NCBI GenBank assembly: GCA_025999735.1
Contig: BNXR01000084.1
Span: 1 to 8,993, forward strand
Length of the DNA: 8,993 bases
Reading direction: 5' to 3'
Source: Bacteroidia bacterium
Lineage (GTDB): Bacteria > Bacteroidota > Bacteroidia > Bacteroidales > Marinifilaceae
In this document: positions 6,203 through 8,993 of the stretch, in pieces
Layout: each line of letters starts with the position of its first letter
How positions within the stretch are numbered: the stretch's first letter is position 1
Notes under the pieces: model-generated
Seen by the model: the letters and a program-made list of their open reading frames with translations, nothing else
Told to the model about the DNA's origin: nothing
Databases searched by the model: none
Program-made: the position numbers and the translations under genes

Positions 6203-6234
6203 CTAAATTCCTACATTTCTAAATTCCTACATTA
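6203..6234 (-). repeat. Octamer tract at the SusC stop codon
   Basis: Four octamers lie in register and alternate between two forms: CTAAATTC (6203-6210), CTACATTT (6211-6218), CTAAATTC (6219-6226) and CTACATTA (6227-6234). The preceding CGTCATTT (6195-6202) matches at six of eight positions and may be a degenerate fifth. The last octamer contains the SusC TAA stop (6232-6234). The orientation relative to the gene equals that of the tracts at 1-144 and 4034-4072. Confidence 0.88.
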
Positions 6235-8993
6235 AAAGGAAAATTGTACTCCCACGTTAAAGCGTCTGTTAAGCGGATAGCCAAGTCCGTTGCCGCCAAG
6301 TTCAGGGTCCCACAATTTGAAGGCACTGAACGTAGCCAGATTTTCGGCACTGAAGTATAACCGACAACCTTGCAGCTTGATTTTTGCTATTGCCGGAAAG
6401 TTATAGCCGAGTTCTACTGATTTCAAGCGCAGGAACGAACCATCGCGCAGCCACCAGGTGGACGCAACCGTATTATTGGGAATTTGATCCATTGACAAGC
6501 GGGGCCAGGCAGCATGGACATTGGGATTGGTTTCCGTCCATGAATTTTCTCCTATGAAGGAAAGCGCACCGCGGTCGTTGTAGAACGGTGAAATGGCACT
6601 GGGGTCAATGAAAAATGAAACCCTTGCATTCCCTTGAAAGAAGAAGGAAAAATCAAATTTCTTGAACCCTGCCGACAGTCCGAAACCATATTGTATTTCC
6701 GGCACCGAGGGGTAACCGAGGGGAATCATGTCGTCAGTATTTACTTTGCCATCACCGTTAATGTCGCTATATTTGATATCGCCCGCCTCTACTATGCTTG
6801 CTGCTCCTACGGACTGTTCGGGCGAATTGCGTATTTCATTCACGTCCACAAAGAGCCTTTCGGCAGCATAACCATAAAGTTGATTGATGTTGCGCCCCAC
6901 CTGACTCAAATATTTGTCCTTATAATTCGGTTCGTCCAATTTAAGGTATTTATTGACGGAATACGTCATGTTTGCCCGTCCGGTGAGCCAGAAATCCTTG
7001 TTGAAAAAGTGCTGATAGTCGATAGAGCCGTCAATCCCCTGCGATTGTACTTCGCCGACATTGCTTTTCATCACAACTTCCAGCCCTGCTGATGCGGGGA
7101 GATTATTTCTGTCCAAATAAATGTTTCTCCGGTAATCGCGGAATATATCCACCTGCAATTTCAAGTCTGCGTCTTTGAAAAAGCCCAATTCCAGCCCAAG
7201 ATTATATTTTTCGGAAACCTCCCAGGTGATGTCGGGATTGGCATAACGGGCGATGCTATATCCGTTGTATGTATTGCCTAACGAAGAACCCCACCGGTAT
7301 GGACTGCCGCTCAGGGCAATATTCGACAGGAAAAAGAATCTTTCTTTCCGTTCGGCGATGGCGTCATTGCCCACCTGTCCGTAAGTAAATTTCAGTTTCA
7401 ACAAACTGATGGATTCTTTCATCGACTCCCAAAACGCTTCATTAGAAGCCAACCATCCAGCACCTATGGAGGGGAAAAATCCGAATTTCTTATCTCCTGT
7501 GAACTTTTCGGAGCCATTGTAACCAAATGCAAATTCGGCAAAATAGCGGTTATCGTAATCGTAGGTAGCCCTGCCGGAAATACCCGCATTCCGTTCGGGC
7601 AACGATTCATAGATGGTGCCTGATGTGCCGCTAGTCAGCAAGTATTCCTCCGCCATACCCACAACCATCGCTCCTACGGAATGGTTGCCGAATTGGCGAT
7701 CCCAATTCAGCCGTCCTTCGTAATAGTAATGGGTAGTGGCATCACGGTTGCCTTCCACGTCGCCAAGATAGGCTCGCCCTGCAGGGTTGAGATTCAGCAA
7801 AGTGTATTGATTCGTAATCGGGTCGTAGGTATTCACCGAATAGTAATATGGAAGTGTCGTACGTTTAGCGGAAGAACGCCCCCATACGTTGGCAGAAACT
7901 TTTGCCTGAAATTTTAATCCTTCGGTAATGAATTTTAAATCCTGCAACAGTGTCGCCTGGGTGGTGAGCGTACTTTCGTCCCGATTTTCATATCCTTTCA
8001 CCATTTGGGCATAAGGATTGTCTCGGGGGGTAGTACCCCTAAAAACGCTTCCGAACAGAGTGTGCCTTGTGTAGCGATTGGCTTCGTCCGGCTCATATAC
8101 AACGGGAAAATCCACCGGATTGGTATTCATCACCGTTTTGAATATCTCACTTGATGCAGTGTTGTTTGGATCAGTAGTGTATGGACCGGTATATTTTTCG
8201 AAACGTCCCTGAATACGAGTGTCCAATGTGGTGGTTGAGGTCAGTTTGAAAATGACATTACTCCGCAGGTGGAACCGATTGATATCAATATTGTTGTTGT
8301 AATTGTTCCTACCTTCCACTTTCAGCAAGCCTGTTTCGTTCTCGTATCCTCCCGCCACATAATAGGTAGCCACCGTGCCTCCGCCTGAAACGTTCAGATT
8401 GGCTTTGGTATTGGTGGTCTGCTGTTTGAACAGTGCATCGTACCAATTAACATTGGGATAAATCATCGGATTTTCTCCCCGAGAGGTGGCATAGATTTTC
8501 TGTTCGCTGTACTTTGGCGTCGCAGTGGGGTTGCGTGACAGCTGTGTTTGATTGCTCAAACGCATATAGGCCACCCCATCCATCAGTTCAGGCATTTGTG
8601 TAGGCGTTGTCACATTTACATCCACACGCGCATTGATTTTTACAGTACCCTCACGTCCCGATTTGGTGGATACCAGAATGATACCATTGGCACCTCGTGC
8701 ACCGTACAACACGGTTGCCGAAGCGTCTTTCAACACGGAGAAACTCTCAATGTCGTCAGGCTGCATACGGGCAAGGTCGTCGGTGGTCGCCTCAAAGCCG
8801 TCAATAAGAATCAACGGGTCTGTTTTGTAGCCGAAAGTAGTAACACCGCGCACAAAGAACTTGGCATTGTCCGCTCCCGGTTCACCCGTGGTCTGGTAGG
8901 AGATAATGCCCGGAATCTTACCTGCAAAAGCGGTGGTCATGTTAGACGAAGCCACTTTCAGGGTGGACGTCTTCACCGTCTCAATGGAGGCGA
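6232..8993 (-). CDS. SusC/RagA family TonB-linked outer-membrane transporter (5' end beyond the window)
   Basis: The frame stays open to the right edge. The GTG at 8974-8976 is not the start: upstream codons read ASIET in frame and continue the plug sequence. About 919 residues are visible of a usual 1000-1100; the signal peptide, the carboxypeptidase-regulatory-like domain if present, and the TonB box are missing. The TonB plug is clear, with FAGKIPGIISYQTTGEPGAD, FFVRGVTTFGYKTDPLILID and SFSVLKDASATVLYGARGAN. The beta-barrel follows and ends in the family C-terminus LNRRFNVGVQFSF with a terminal Phe. An EF-hand-like loop, DINGDGKVNTDD, is encoded at 6730-6765 and resembles calcium sites common in SusC barrels. 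It imports oligosaccharides across the outer membrane using TonB energy, with SusD as lid. No frameshift or premature stop is seen. Confidence 0.97.
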   Translation of the reverse strand, partial: ASIETVKTSTLKVASSNMTTAFAGKIPGIISYQTTGEPGADNAKFFVRGVTTFGYKTDPLILIDGFEATTDDLARMQPDDIESFSVLKDASATVLYGARGANGIILVSTKSGREGTVKINARVDVNVTTPTQMPELMDGVAYMRLSNQTQLSRNPTATPKYSEQKIYATSRGENPMIYPNVNWYDALFKQQTTNTKANLNVSGGGTVATYYVAGGYENETGLLKVEGRNNYNNNIDINRFHLRSNVIFKLTSTTTLDTRIQGRFEKYTGPYTTDPNNTASSEIFKTVMNTNPVDFPVVYEPDEANRYTRHTLFGSVFRGTTPRDNPYAQMVKGYENRDESTLTTQATLLQDLKFITEGLKFQAKVSANVWGRSSAKRTTLPYYYSVNTYDPITNQYTLLNLNPAGRAYLGDVEGNRDATTHYYYEGRLNWDRQFGNHSVGAMVVGMAEEYLLTSGTSGTIYESLPERNAGISGRATYDYDNRYFAEFAFGYNGSEKFTGDKKFGFFPSIGAGWLASNEAFWESMKESISLLKLKFTYGQVGNDAIAERKERFFFLSNIALSGSPYRWGSSLGNTYNGYSIARYANPDITWEVSEKYNLGLELGFFKDADLKLQVDIFRDYRRNIYLDRNNLPASAGLEVVMKSNVGEVQSQGIDGSIDYQHFFNKDFWLTGRANMTYSVNKYLKLDEPNYKDKYLSQVGRNINQLYGYAAERLFVDVNEIRNSPEQSVGAASIVEAGDIKYSDINGDGKVNTDDMIPLGYPSVPEIQYGFGLSAGFKKFDFSFFFQGNARVSFFIDPSAISPFYNDRGALSFIGENSWTETNPNVHAAWPRLSMDQIPNNTVASTWWLRDGSFLRLKSVELGYNFPAIAKIKLQGCRLYFSAENLATFSAFKLWDPELGGNGLGYPLNRRFNVGVQFSF

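Noticed and set aside
211..8830. About twenty open frames on the plus strand, the longest 209 codons (2787-3416)
   Set aside because: All lie antisense to well-recognised minus-strand genes, have no family-like sequence, and are shadows of those genes.
8974..8976. GTG as start codon of the SusC gene
   Set aside because: In-frame codons upstream continue to the window edge and the signal peptide and first part of the protein are missing, so the gene is cut by the window, not started here.

Overview
The window looks like part of a Bacteroidota genome, most likely Bacteroidales. The reasons are a SusC/SusD outer-membrane pair, three lipoproteins with Bacteroidota-type lipoboxes, A-rich leaders without a Shine-Dalgarno sequence, and one promoter with the Bacteroidota -7 element TAnnTTTG. 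Every real gene is on the minus strand, so the window reads from right to left.

From right to left it holds: (1) a SusC/RagA TonB-dependent transporter whose 5' end lies beyond the window (6232-8993); (2) a SusD/RagB substrate-binding lipoprotein (4079-6106); (3) a lipoprotein with the DUF4959-DUF5126-DUF5000 layout, whose C-terminus is discoidin-like (2592-3896); (4) a smaller DUF4998 lipoprotein (1847-2554); (5) a strong hairpin that closes this unit (1797-1824); (6) a separately promoted gene for an AAA-ATPase-like plus PD-(D/E)XK nuclease protein (121-1725); (7) an array of 8-bp tandem repeats that runs off the left edge (1-144). Genes 1 to 4 form the uptake half of a polysaccharide utilisation locus. 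SusC is the channel, SusD the lid, and the two further lipoproteins are probably surface glycan-binding proteins. No glycoside hydrolase, lyase or regulator is in view, so the glycan cannot be named.

The most unusual content lies between the genes. The susC-susD and susD-DUF4959 gaps (125 and 182 bp) share one modular plan read in the mRNA direction: stop codon, tract of 8-bp repeats (AAATGTAG, GAATTTAG), inverted repeat, A-rich leader built from AAATTAA-type octamers, start codon. The octamers touch or nearly touch the stop codons of SusC, SusD and the ATPase, always in the same orientation, and the ATPase takes its last seven codons and its stop from them. On the mRNA strand the octamer carries a stop in all three frames; on the other strand it has none. 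The susD-DUF4959 gap also holds a 107-bp near-perfect palindrome capped by TTGTCTGAAC and its complement, with arms made largely of 9-bp units. This looks like a dispersed Bacteroidota intergenic element. Its function is not known to me.
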